In this document: positions 17,250 to 28,000 of the stretch, one piece after another
Position numbering within the stretch: position 1 is the stretch's first letter
Layout of the letters: every line of letters begins with the position of its first letter
NCBI RefSeq assembly: GCF_038443385.1
Contig: NZ_CP151726.1
Location: 6,076,001-6,140,000, forward strand
Direction: 5' to 3'
Source of the DNA: Stieleria varia
Lineage (GTDB): Bacteria; Planctomycetota; Planctomycetia; Pirellulales; Pirellulaceae
DNA: 64,000 nt
Notes under the pieces: model-generated
The model's database searches: none
What the model was told of the DNA's origin: nothing
Seen by the model: the letters and a program-made list of their open reading frames with translations, nothing else
Translations under genes and position numbers: made by a program

Positions 17250-20200
17250 GTGTCAGAGCAAGAAACCGAAAAAAGTAAGTCGTCGTCCTCCACGCGTTGG
17301 GCGGTCGTGGTCGCCATTTTGATCGCACTGGTTGCGATTATCGTGTTGAATCTACCCTCGACGAATGGCCCCAATCCCGCTGGGGGTACCGATGGCATGT
17401 CTGGGCCATTGCTGGAGCTCAATCAAGCGCTCGCGGCGACGGAAAACATGGAAACCGCTCAAGCCGCTCCGTTGTGGGAATCGTTAAGAAAAGAGTTCCC
17501 TGACGACCCCTCGGTTGCCCTAAACGCCGGCTTGAATGCGGTTTTGCGAGTCGACTCGCTGACGGCGCAGGCAACAGACGGCAACAAAACGAAAGAAGAA
17601 CAGTCGGCCGCTCGCGGGCAGTTGGGCGCGGCGATCGCAGACGCACGCGTCGCAGTGGACCAGTACGCAAAGATTTCAGGGGATGAAGTCACCAAGGTTT
17701 GGTTGGCCAGCCGCGTCGATTCGCACGAAGCCACTTTGGTACCCGCGATGAGCAAATCGTTGCGGCGAAACCTGTTTACCAGATTGATCGACGCGTTGGC
17801 CGGTCCGATCGGCGACGATCCTCGCGCGATCATCTTGGGCGGACCGCTGACAGAACTGCTCGCGCAGGTGGAAGACCCTGACGCGTCATTTGGCCCCGGT
17901 TCAACGAAAAAAGCCGCTGCCGCACTCGCAAAGTTGTCGGACAATCATCCGGACAACCTGTTCTTGGCGATGAACGCTTTGATGACCGGAGTCGATGTTC
18001 AAGACAAAAAGGCGTCACGTTTTGTCGACAGAATGGCCGGCTTGGTGGAGTCGATGCGGCCGACGTTGGTCAAGTACATTGAGTCGGATGGATCGACGAT
18101 GGAATCACTCGCTCAACGGTTGCGACAAGCCATCGCGGATGGCAAGTGGCAAGACTCGGTTCAGCCAAAATTCATCTGGCGAAATATTTTGACGCCGTTG
18201 GAAATCATGCGAACTGACCGACGCAGAACCATGCCCCACCCGCTGGATCGTCTGAGTTTCGATACCCTGCGTCGGCTCAGCGCCGAAGCCGCCGAGGCTA
18301 ACCCTCTGAAACGAGCCGAAGAGTCGTTGCAGTTTGCCAACGAAGACTTGCAACAAAACGCGAACGTGGCGATCCCGATCGACTGGGACGTTGACTTGGA
18401 CACCGACATCGCCACAGTCGACGGAGATGGTGTATTAACCATCTGGAACAACGATCTGGACTCGGAGAGTAAATCCACGTGGACGCAATCCGCTTCTTTG
18501 AAATTGGATTTCGAACCGACAGGCATGATCGCGACCGAGTTGTTCATGGTCGACTCAAGCAATCCAGAGCGTCTGAAGCGTGACGGAATGACAGTCGCGG
18601 ACGATGACACGAAAGGGCTCTATGCTCAGAAGGTGCGTCATGACGTGATCCCGGGCATTGTGCTATTCGGTAAGTCCGGTGTGCGTTTGGTCGCGATCGA
18701 TTCACGGGAAAAGACCGAGGATGCAAAACGATTGACGCTGGTCGATGGCAACACTGGGTTGCAAGATTTAAGTAACGTTCACGCCGTGATCGCCGGTGAC
18801 ATGGAAGGCGACGGCGATGTGGACTTGGTCGTGTCGGCCGACGATGGAATTCACGTTTTCATCAATCGGGGAACACGAACGTTCTTTGAATCCAAGTTAC
18901 CCGCCAACGGTTTTGATGTCGATGATCCGGCGACTTCGCTTGCCATCGCCGATTTGGACCGTGACTTGGATCTGGACGTCGTCACGGTCCACGCCGCCAG
19001 CGGTCGAGTCGGCCTGCTGGAGAACTTGCTGCACTTGCAATTCCGCACTCGCTATCTCGACGAGATCCCCGCCAGCAAGGATGCACACAGTGTTCTGGTC
19101 GCCGACGTGGATGGTAATATCGCATGGGACATCATCATCGCCAGTAAATCTGAATCGGCGCTTGCGTTTGGTCGCACGGCTGACGTTGGGGTTTGGAACG
19201 TGGAACGGGTCGAAACCGGCAAGGGGTTTGCCGGAGCGTGCTCGTTGGCCGACTTGGACAACGATACGTTTCCCGAACTCGTTGGTGGCGGTTCGGTTTC
19301 CCGTCTCGGACCCTGGGGCATCGTTGAGCCGACACCTCTGAACATCGTGACGACATCGTCGCAACCGACACTCGTAGGTGATGTGAACATCGACGGCAAA
19401 CTCGACTTGCTCTCCGCACAAGAAAACGCCGTGGTCGTGTCCACCAACACGACGCCCTCGGTCGGCCACCATTTGACGGTTCGATTCAGGGGCATCTCAG
19501 ACAACGCGGAATCGAGCGGTCGCGTGAATCACTACGCCATCGGTTCCGTGCTGGAATTGCGTTTCGGTCCACACTATCGCGCTCAAATCGTTACGTCACC
19601 CGCGACACATTTTGGTCTCGATGGATTGCAGTCGGCCAGCAACGTGCGGATCATCATGCCCAACGGGCTGACACAAACGATCGCCGAGCCGACGATCGAC
19701 GTGGTGCTGGAGGAGGAACAATCACTGAAGGGATCGTGTCCCTATCTCTATTGCTGGGACGGTGAAAAATTTGCGTTTGCGACGGATTGTCTGTGGGCCG
19801 CGCCGCTGGGATTGCAAGTCGCCCAAGGCGTCGTCGCTCGCGATCGTCCTTGGGAATACCTCAAGGTCGATGGCGACTTGGTTCAGGCACGTGATGGACA
19901 GTACGAATTGCGGATCACGGAGGAGCTTTGGGAAGTCGCCTACATCGATCACCTGGAGCTGACTGCCGTCGATCATCCAGACGATGTCGATATTTGGACC
20001 AATGAAAAAGTAGGTCCGGCGAGCATCGCGACACCGACCATCTACAGCTTCGATCAGTCCCAAGTCCGTCAAGTCACCGCTGCGTTGGATACGCAAGGCA
20101 ACGATGTCACGGATTTGCTACGCGAGAGCGATCAGCAGTTCGTCCAAGGATTCGAATATCGGTTGAGACAAGGACTCTGCCCACCGCACTGGATCGACAT

Positions 20201-21047
20201 GGATTTCACCGGCCAAGTCCCACCGTCACTGGATGACCAACGCGTCTACCTCGTTTTGCGTGGCTGGATCTTGCCGACCGATTCGTCGTTGAATATCCAG
20301 ATCGACCAAAATCCGGAACTTCCTCGGCTTGAATTTCCGTCGCTATGGGTTCCCGACTCCAGTGGTCAATGGCAGCGCAAGATCGAATCGATTGGCTTTC
20401 CCGGTGGCAAAACAAAGACGATCGTGGTGGACGTGACCGACGCGATCAATACTGATGACCCGAGATTGCGAGTGCGAACATCTGCCCAGATCTACTGGGA
20501 CAGCGCCATGCTGTCCGTGCAAAGCCAGCCCGCTGAGATCAAGCCCCAGACATGCAGCCTTGCATCGGCGGAAGTTGCCCAGCACGGTTTTTCTCAGAAA
20601 TCACAAGCCAGTCCGCGTCACCCAGAAGTCTACGACTACCAAATCACGTCCAGCCAACCGCGTTGGGCTCCCTTGCGCGGCAAGGTCACTCAGCTTGGCG
20701 ATTGCGACCCATTGATTCGTTCTTGGGACGATCAGATGGTAGTGATCAGCGGTGGTGACGAGATTCGTGTTCGTTTCAATGTGCCCCCAAATCCGGTTCC
20801 CGCCGGGTGGAAACGAGACTTTGTGTTGCACTGTGTAGGATGGGACAAAGACGCCGACTTGAACACTCTGACCGGACAAAGTATCGGACCGTTGCCGATG
20901 CGCGAGATGCAATCGTATCCGCCGACTATGCAGAGCCAATCGGCATTCGACGCCGTTGAATCGCTTAACGCAACGCACTTGAATCGCGAGCAATCGTTCC
21001 GTGAATTCTGGTACAGGCCGACAGGGTTGCATGACGAGCTAGAATAG
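17250..21047 (+). CDS. Membrane-anchored FG-GAP/VCBS and ASPIC/UnbV protein
   Basis: 1265 residues from GTG 17250 (GGAGG about 13 nt upstream); ATG 17229 is an alternative, and the open frame further upstream lies antisense to the FAH gene. MSEQETEKSKSSSSTRWAVVVAILIALVAIIVLN is a cytoplasmic tail plus one membrane helix. A helical TPR-like region follows. From about residue 500 there are at least five FG-GAP units with calcium-type DxDxDxD loops (EGDGDVDLVVS, DRDLDLDVVT, NIDGKLDLLS). An UnbV-like domain (HHLTVRFRG ... SSGRVNHYAIGSVLELRFG ... HFGLDG) follows, then a 370-residue beta-rich tail with CPYLYCWDGEKFAFATDCLW that I cannot assign. It is probably an envelope-anchored beta-propeller protein. 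Confidence 0.82.
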   Translation: MSEQETEKSKSSSSTRWAVVVAILIALVAIIVLNLPSTNGPNPAGGTDGMSGPLLELNQALAATENMETAQAAPLWESLRKEFPDDPSVALNAGLNAVLRVDSLTAQATDGNKTKEEQSAARGQLGAAIADARVAVDQYAKISGDEVTKVWLASRVDSHEATLVPAMSKSLRRNLFTRLIDALAGPIGDDPRAIILGGPLTELLAQVEDPDASFGPGSTKKAAAALAKLSDNHPDNLFLAMNALMTGVDVQDKKASRFVDRMAGLVESMRPTLVKYIESDGSTMESLAQRLRQAIADGKWQDSVQPKFIWRNILTPLEIMRTDRRRTMPHPLDRLSFDTLRRLSAEAAEANPLKRAEESLQFANEDLQQNANVAIPIDWDVDLDTDIATVDGDGVLTIWNNDLDSESKSTWTQSASLKLDFEPTGMIATELFMVDSSNPERLKRDGMTVADDDTKGLYAQKVRHDVIPGIVLFGKSGVRLVAIDSREKTEDAKRLTLVDGNTGLQDLSNVHAVIAGDMEGDGDVDLVVSADDGIHVFINRGTRTFFESKLPANGFDVDDPATSLAIADLDRDLDLDVVTVHAASGRVGLLENLLHLQFRTRYLDEIPASKDAHSVLVADVDGNIAWDIIIASKSESALAFGRTADVGVWNVERVETGKGFAGACSLADLDNDTFPELVGGGSVSRLGPWGIVEPTPLNIVTTSSQPTLVGDVNIDGKLDLLSAQENAVVVSTNTTPSVGHHLTVRFRGISDNAESSGRVNHYAIGSVLELRFGPHYRAQIVTSPATHFGLDGLQSASNVRIIMPNGLTQTIAEPTIDVVLEEEQSLKGSCPYLYCWDGEKFAFATDCLWAAPLGLQVAQGVVARDRPWEYLKVDGDLVQARDGQYELRITEELWEVAYIDHLELTAVDHPDDVDIWTNEKVGPASIATPTIYSFDQSQVRQVTAALDTQGNDVTDLLRESDQQFVQGFEYRLRQGLCPPHWIDMDFTGQVPPSLDDQRVYLVLRGWILPTDSSLNIQIDQNPELPRLEFPSLWVPDSSGQWQRKIESIGFPGGKTKTIVVDVTDAINTDDPRLRVRTSAQIYWDSAMLSVQSQPAEIKPQTCSLASAEVAQHGFSQKSQASPRHPEVYDYQITSSQPRWAPLRGKVTQLGDCDPLIRSWDDQMVVISGGDEIRVRFNVPPNPVPAGWKRDFVLHCVGWDKDADLNTLTGQSIGPLPMREMQSYPPTMQSQSAFDAVESLNATHLNREQSFREFWYRPTGLHDELE

Positions 21048-21127
21048 AATCGGCATTGAGGCAGGTACGACAGCCGCTGAATTTCCGAACGCACAGTACA
21101 CGATTACTTCTTACAGGTTGGACTGAC

Positions 21128-21976
21128 ATGCCGTACCGTTTCCTGCTGATGCTTTGCTTGGCAGCGATCGCTGCGGCTCCGACACGATGCCAGGACACGA
21201 ACGAACCCACTCCGCCGGCGACAAAAAAGCCTCAAACGCTCGACGAACTGCTTCTCTTTCACCCGTCCAAATATCCGACGGGGAATTGGCAGCCGGACGG
21301 ACTGTTGTTCCGCGATGTTGCGTTTGAATCTGGCGATGGGACCAAACTGCACGGCTGGTATTGCCCCTGCGAAAATCCTCGTGCTGTCGTTCTGATCGCC
21401 CATGGCAATGCCGGTCACGTTGCATCACGCGCGCCCTGGCTGCGATACCTACAGAGCAACGCGAAGCTGTCTGCATTCATGTTCGACTATCGTGGATACG
21501 GACGCAGCGAAGGCACGCCGACGGTAGATGGAGTCTTGCAGGACGCAAAAGCGGCACGAGCGAAGCTGTGCGAATTAGCTAAGGTCTCGGACTCGGAAAT
21601 GTTGCTGATGGGAGAATCACTGGGCGGCGCCGTGGTCGTTCATTTGGCCGCGGATTCGGCCCCACAAGGTTTGATCGTGTAAAGCAGTTTTTCGTCCATG
21701 CGTGATGTCGCCGATGTGCACTTCCCCAAGTTATCCTGGCTGGTCCCACAACAAAAACTCAACTCAAAGACTCAGATTCAACGCTATCACGGGCCACTGT
21801 TGCTCAGTCATGGAGACAAGGATCGCACGATTCCCTATCAGCTTGGCCGACAACTTTACGAGTCCGCCAACGAGCCGAAACAATGGGTCAGGATCGAGAA
21901 CGCCGGCCACAATGACTGGCTTTGTGAAGCCTACTTGCGGCAACTGGAAGGCTTCGTCGCAAGTATCGCCAAGTGA
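21128..21976 (+). pseudogene. Secreted alpha/beta hydrolase interrupted by an in-frame stop
   Basis: From ATG 21128 (MPYRFLLMLCLAAIAAAPTRC, signal peptide) the frame codes for a hydrolase with VLIAHGNAGHVASRAPWLRYL, FMFDYRGYGRSEGTPTVDG and nucleophile elbow LLMGESLGGAVVVHLAA. It stops at TAA 21680-21682 and then continues in the same frame with SSFSSMRDVAD, LLLSHGDKDRTIPYQLGRQLYE and ENAGHNDWL. The acid and His of the catalytic triad lie after the stop. Related proteins read ESSFSS or ESTFTS here, so the TAA is best explained as a GAA to TAA change. The family is the BEM46/YfhR-like hydrolases. The rest looks undecayed, so the change is recent, a sequencing error, or read through. Confidence 0.85.
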
Positions 21977-21993
21977 GCCGCGACGCGTCATCG

Positions 21994-22012
21994 GCCCAGC
22001 GTTACGCTGGGC
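21994..22012. terminator. Hairpin between convergent genes
   Basis: GCCCAGCG-TTA-CGCTGGGC, a perfect 8-bp stem, sits between the broken hydrolase gene and the 3' end of the Calx-beta giant. There is no T tract, so its role as a terminator is a guess. Confidence 0.4.
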
Positions 22013-22020
22013 AAACGATC

Positions 22021-25000
22021 TTACAGAACCCAATTGCCGTCTGTCGAAAGCACATAATCCAATGCGTCTAGCTCGTCGTCTCGGAGAATTCGATCCGTGC
22101 CTCCCGAGCTCGAAATGGCCCGCACGAAGTCATACGCAATCGCTTGAACTTGCAGCGAATCGGATGAGAAGTCGACTTCGTCTCGCTTCACGGTCAAGAC
22201 ATCGTTCCCCGTCGTATCGGCAATGACCACGGAGTCTGCGTCCGAACCCGATATCAAGACGACTTCGTCCACCATGTCAGCGTCGTAGAATCGTGTTTCG
22301 CCGTTCACTACGATGCGATGCGACCACTGGTGAAACGCCACGTCGGCTGGGTGGATTTCGATGTGGTTGGGCTGGTCGCTCCCGGTGATGATCAGACGAG
22401 TCCCAGAGAGACGGACCAACGGTTGCGACGAACTCGGTGTGCTGCTTGGTGGGTTGACGTATTGCACGTTTGCCGACTGAGCCGCTGTCGCTGCGGCAGT
22501 GCTGGCGACAAAGTTCGAGATTGGATTGGCCGCGGAAGGGTCAGTCGGGGATTGAGTGGGCGTCGCATTGGTGCTCGATGCGGCGCTGACAGTGGAGCTG
22601 GACGACGCGCTGACCACGGGGGTCGGGGTGGTGGTCAAGTTGTCGCTGGTGATCGGCAGCCCGAAGGTCTGACCGCCTCGAGGGCGTGCCAAGACCCGGA
22701 ACCGATTGACTTGCGCTGCCGCCAATCCGATCTCACCGAAAGAGTAATTCGTGCCGATCTGAGATGGCTGCAACTGAATACCGGTGAAGCGATCGCTGGA
22801 AACGGTTCCGGATGAAACACCGCCGATCGTCCCAATGGATTCTGATCCGTCGAGGTAATTGCCAGGGTGAATCTCTGTGATCGAGTACTCGCCAGCGGAC
22901 AAACCGACGAAGCGATAGATTCCCGATGCATCGGTGGTCGTCTCCAGGTTGACGTCTTCGCCCAACATGGTGGCGCCGACCAGTTGGATGACGACTCCTG
23001 GAACCGTCATTTCACCGACTTGTTCAATTCCGTCGTTGTTTGCATCGATCCAGACACGACCGGATATCTCTGCGTCCATGGGGTCGTCGGTCAAGCTGAC
23101 GGTGTGCGTGGATGCGCCGCCGAGAGAGATGCTGGAGTTGGCATTTGCAAGCGACAGTCCCAACGCGATCGTCTCCGCGTCTTCGATGACCTGATCCTGT
23201 ACCAAGTTGATCGAGACCGTCTGCGTTGCGCCATTCGTGCTGCCGGCGGCAAAGGTCACGCTGGTGGTCTGCAGCGTGAAGTCGCCCGGTGTGGTCGCTG
23301 ATCCTCCGGTGACAGCGACATTGGCCGTCAATGGACTTGCCAAGCTGCCGCCGCCAGGAACATTCAATCTCACCAAGATCGAGTGTGAACCAGCAAGTTC
23401 CAAGACGTTACTGCTGCTTGCGACAAACTCCACGGTTGCCAGATCATTGTCGGCAATGGACATCGATGCGGAACGATTTGCCGTATCGATCTCGATCGCG
23501 TCGTTCCCGCTTGAAATAGACTCAAGCGAAACCGTGACGGTCTCGATGCCTTCCACGCTCGTATCGTCAACGGTCGCCAACGAAAGATCAACGCTGGTTT
23601 GTCCTGCAGGGATTGTCACTGTGTTTGCGATCGAGGCAAAGTCCTGCGTTCCTGCCGTTCCTCCGAGGGAGATCGCCACGGTCGTGTCTGTCGAACTGGC
23701 CGAAGAGAGGGTGATCCTGGCGGTTGCAGCAACCGCTCCGTTTTCCAAACCGTCACTCAAACGCGAGATCGATACCGTCGCGTTGTCGTTGTCGGTGATG
23801 TTCACCGAGGCTTGATTCTCGGTCGTCGACAAACTCAACAGTGGACTCCCGCTACTGATCGAATCGAGTGTCAGCACGACGGTTTCAGTCGGTTCGACCA
23901 CGGCGTCATCCAGAGGTTGCAACGTGATGGTCGCGGACGTCTGACCGGCGGGAATGGTCACGCTGCCGGGCAGGGCGTTGAAATCGGATTGCGACGTGGC
24001 TGTTCCCGCGACCGTGTACGAGACGACCGTATCGGTCGTGGAAACACCGCTCTGTGAAACCGTCCAAGTACCTGCGGTCGTGTTTGCTTCACTCGCATTG
24101 CCCGCGGAGACAATGCGAATCACGCCGGTGTCATCGTCCGCGAGGATCATTTCTGCAGCAGACGCAGACGTGTCGATCTGGGCACGGTCGTCGCCGCTGA
24201 CCGTTTGTGTCAGCGTCAATAAAACGGTTTCTTGTCCTTCGATCAAATCATCCTGGATCACGGGGACTGTGACGGTCGCCGATGTCTGACCCGCGGGAAT
24301 GGTCACCGTCCCGGAAAGTGCGGTAAAATCGATGTCTTGAGACGCCGTACCGCCGATCGTGTAATTCAACACCGTATCGACCGCTGAAACACCGTCCTGT
24401 GTGACAGTAAACACTCCGTTGACTAGTCCGCTCTCATCCGCATTGCTGGTGACCGCGACAGAAATCAGGCCGGATTCGTCGTCAACGATCGTTGCAGTGG
24501 CTGATGACATCGTCGCGTCGAGCGAAACGTCAGGATCAGAGGCGGTGATCGAATCAAGCGTGACGATGATGGTTTCCGCCGACTCCAACAGTTCGTCATC
24601 CAAAATGGAAACAACAATGCTGGCTGAAGTTTGACCTGCGGGGATCGTGACCGATTGACTTGTGATTTGGAAATCATCGCCCGACGTCGCGGTTCCACTG
24701 ACCGCCAATTGGATGACCGTATCGACGGAACTGACGGCACTCTGAGTCACCGTGAAGGAGGCTGGCGAAGCCCCCGATTCGCTGCCGTCGCTTTCCAGCT
24801 CAATGCTGACAGTCGCCGAATCATTGTCGACAATCAACAAGGTCAACGAGTCCTCTTGGGGATCAATGGTGATTCCGCCGTTGGACTGCACGACTTGATC
24901 AAGTGTGATCAGGACGGTTTCGTCTGCTTCCACGATTCCATCGTCGACAACCGGCACTGGAATGGTCACTGAAGTCGAGCCGGATGGGATCGTGACCGTC

Positions 25001-28000
25001 CCCGATAGAGCAGTGTAGTCATCGCCACTGGTTGCAGTCCCGCCAATGGTGTACCCGATCAAGGTGTCGCTGGAACTGACCGCTGATTGCGTGATCGTGA
25101 ATTGGCCGGACGAGTTGGAGTCTTCAGCTCCGTTGTTATCGAGCGAGACTTGAATCAATGCGGTGTCGTTATCGACGATGTCGATTGAGGCGTTGTCGGC
25201 GGACGTATCCAAAGCCAAAGCGTCGTTCGAGCTTGTCACTGCGACCAATTGAACGGAAACACTTTCTGTCGATTCGACGGTGGCATCATCGATGACAGGG
25301 ATCTCGATGGTCGCAGTGGTTTGGCCAGCCGGAATCAATACGGTTCGACTGACAGCAGTGAAGTCTTCCGACTCCGTTGCCGTTCCGCTGATGGTCAATG
25401 TCACGGTGGTGTCGCTGTCGGACACGCCGTCTTGTGTGACCGTGAATAGTCCTGGAATCTCGCCGGCTTCGGCAGCGTTGCTTGTAGCGGCAATGCTGAT
25501 CAGGCCGCTTTCGTCGTCGGTCAAGTCGATCGTGGCGGTCTGTTGGGCGGCATCGATCTCCAATTGAGCGTCACCTGAAACGCCTGTGATTTGCAACGTG
25601 ATCGTCTCGTCGCCTTCGATCATCGAATCGTTGATCGCGGTAACACTGACATCGACCGACAACTGTCCCGCCGGGATGACGGCGGTGCCGCTGAGTCCGA
25701 TGTAATCGGTGTCCAGCGAAGCCGTACCGGTGACGTTGTACTGGACGGTCGTCGGAGTGGTTGTGACAACCGACTGCGAAACCGTAAACAATCCCGTGAC
25801 ACTTCCAGACTCTGGAGCATTTCTGGTTGCGGACACCGAAACCTGTGGAATGTCATCATCCGAGATCAAAACGGTTGCAGAGGAGGATGCACTCAGCGTC
25901 ACGTCACTGTCACCAGCGGTGATGGCAGTCAGAGACACAATCACCGACTCTGCTCCTTCCGCGATCGCATCATCGAGTACGGAAACATCGATGGACGCCG
26001 TGGTTTGACCGGCCGGGATGGTGACGCTGCCACTGAGAGCGCTGAAATCAACGCCCGAAGTGGCAGTGCCGCTGACCGAGTACTGAATGATCGTGTCGGT
26101 GGCGCTCACTGCAGATTGTGTTACATCAAACCGACCACTTTGCGTGTTGGCTTCTCCCCCATTGCGACCAGCGGCGATCGAAATGGTCGCCGAATCGTTG
26201 TCCAGTATCTGAATAGCGGCTGTAGTGCCTGCTGGATTGATCGTGATGCGGTCGGTCAATCCACTGGTCACACTATTCAACGTCACTCGAACGTTTTCTG
26301 TTGCCTCGACAACCGCGTCGTCATTCACGATCACAGAAATGACGCCGGTCGTTGCACCTGCGGGCAAAGTGATGACGCCTGAAAGCGAATCGTAATCGAC
26401 TCCCGCGTTGGCACTACCCGAAACGGTGTACGCGATCGTTGTCGCTTGTGCGCTCGGTGAACTGAGTGTGATCGTAAAAGAACCGTTGACATTGTTGTTT
26501 TCAGCGCCGTTCTGTGTCGCCGCGACACGAGCCGTTGCGGTGTCATCGTCGTCGATGGAAATGCTGGCGGATTGATTGGCAGAGTCGATGACCAGTGCAG
26601 AGTCACCCGCGAGCGATGTGATCGTCAACGTCAGGGACTCCGATCCCTCCACGATCAAGTCGTCCAGGACAGCAGCGCTGATCGTTGTACTCGTTGCGTT
26701 CATGGGAATCACGGCCGTCCCGCTCAATGCAGTGAAATCTGCACCTGAGGATGCAGTTCCCGAGATGGTGTAGCTGACGACCGTATCGACGTCGGTCGCA
26801 ACGGTCTGCGTCAGGGTAAAGACACCTGCGGTTTGGTTGGACTCCGATCCGTTTGTTGTACCGCTCACACCGACTTGAGGCGATTCATTGTCACTGATCA
26901 GCACGGTTGCTGCGTTGGTTCCTCCAAGCGAGATTCCTGGATTGCCGTTGCTGATGGATGTCAGCGTGACAATGACGGACTCGGAGCCTTCGGCGTCGGA
27001 GTCATCCAGCACGGGGACGCTGATGGCGGCGGAGGTAGATCCGGCCGGGATCGTGACGCTGCCGCTGAGCGGTGTGAAGTCTTGGCTCGACGTTGCTGTA
27101 CCGCCGACGGTGTAGTTGACGACGGTCGGTGCGGAACTGGTCGCACTCTGGGTGACGAGAAAGCGACCCGGGGTGGGGCCTTGCTCGCTGCCATTTGCAT
27201 CGGCGGCTATCGTGATCGTTGCAGAATCATTGTCGGCAATGTTGAGGGTCGCCGCTTGGTTGCTCGAGCCGATGGTGATCAGTCCGGTGTTTCCTGCGGT
27301 GACTTGATTGAGCGTGACGATGATCGACTCGGAGGATTCCACCAAGTTGTCCTCCCGCAGCATCACGTTGATGGTGGCAGTGGATTGATTCGCAGGCACG
27401 GTGACGCTGCCGCTGAGTGTGTCGAAATCAGAGTTCCCTGTTGCGGTGCCCGACACCACGTAGCTGAGTGTGGTTGCTGTCGAGCTGGCTTTGCTCAGGG
27501 TCACGGTCAACGGGATCGCGTTTGAATCTGCTTCGGTAACGTTCTGTGAGCCCGAGATCGTCGCGGTCGCGGTATCGTTGTCCTCGATGCTGATTGTGGC
27601 GACACGGTTTGCGTTGTCGATCATCAGGGTCGAAGTACCTTGGATGTTCGAAAGGGTCACGATCACGGTTTCGCTTCCCTCGACCAGGCTGTCGTTCAAC
27701 ACGGGAACTTGGATGATTGTTGATGTTTGACCGGCGGGGATCGTCGCCACGCCGCTGAGCGTTGAGAAATCCTGTCCAGCCGCGGCAGTCCCCGTGACCG
27801 TGTAGGCGACTTGCGTCTGCGTCGCCGTCGCGATCGACTGCGACAGCGTTAATTGTCCCGCGACCGTGTTCTGTTCTTGTCCGGAGCGGGTTGCAGCGAT
27901 GGAGACAAGTGGAGTTTCGTTGTCCGTGATGGCGATGGTTGCTTGGTTGGCAGTTGGGCTGATGCTGATTTCGCTGTCACCGCCAGATATTGACTGCAGC

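Noticed and set aside
21698..21976. Separate 92-residue ORF
   Set aside because: It is in the same frame as the upstream hydrolase and supplies its missing acid and His, so it is the 3' half of one broken gene.
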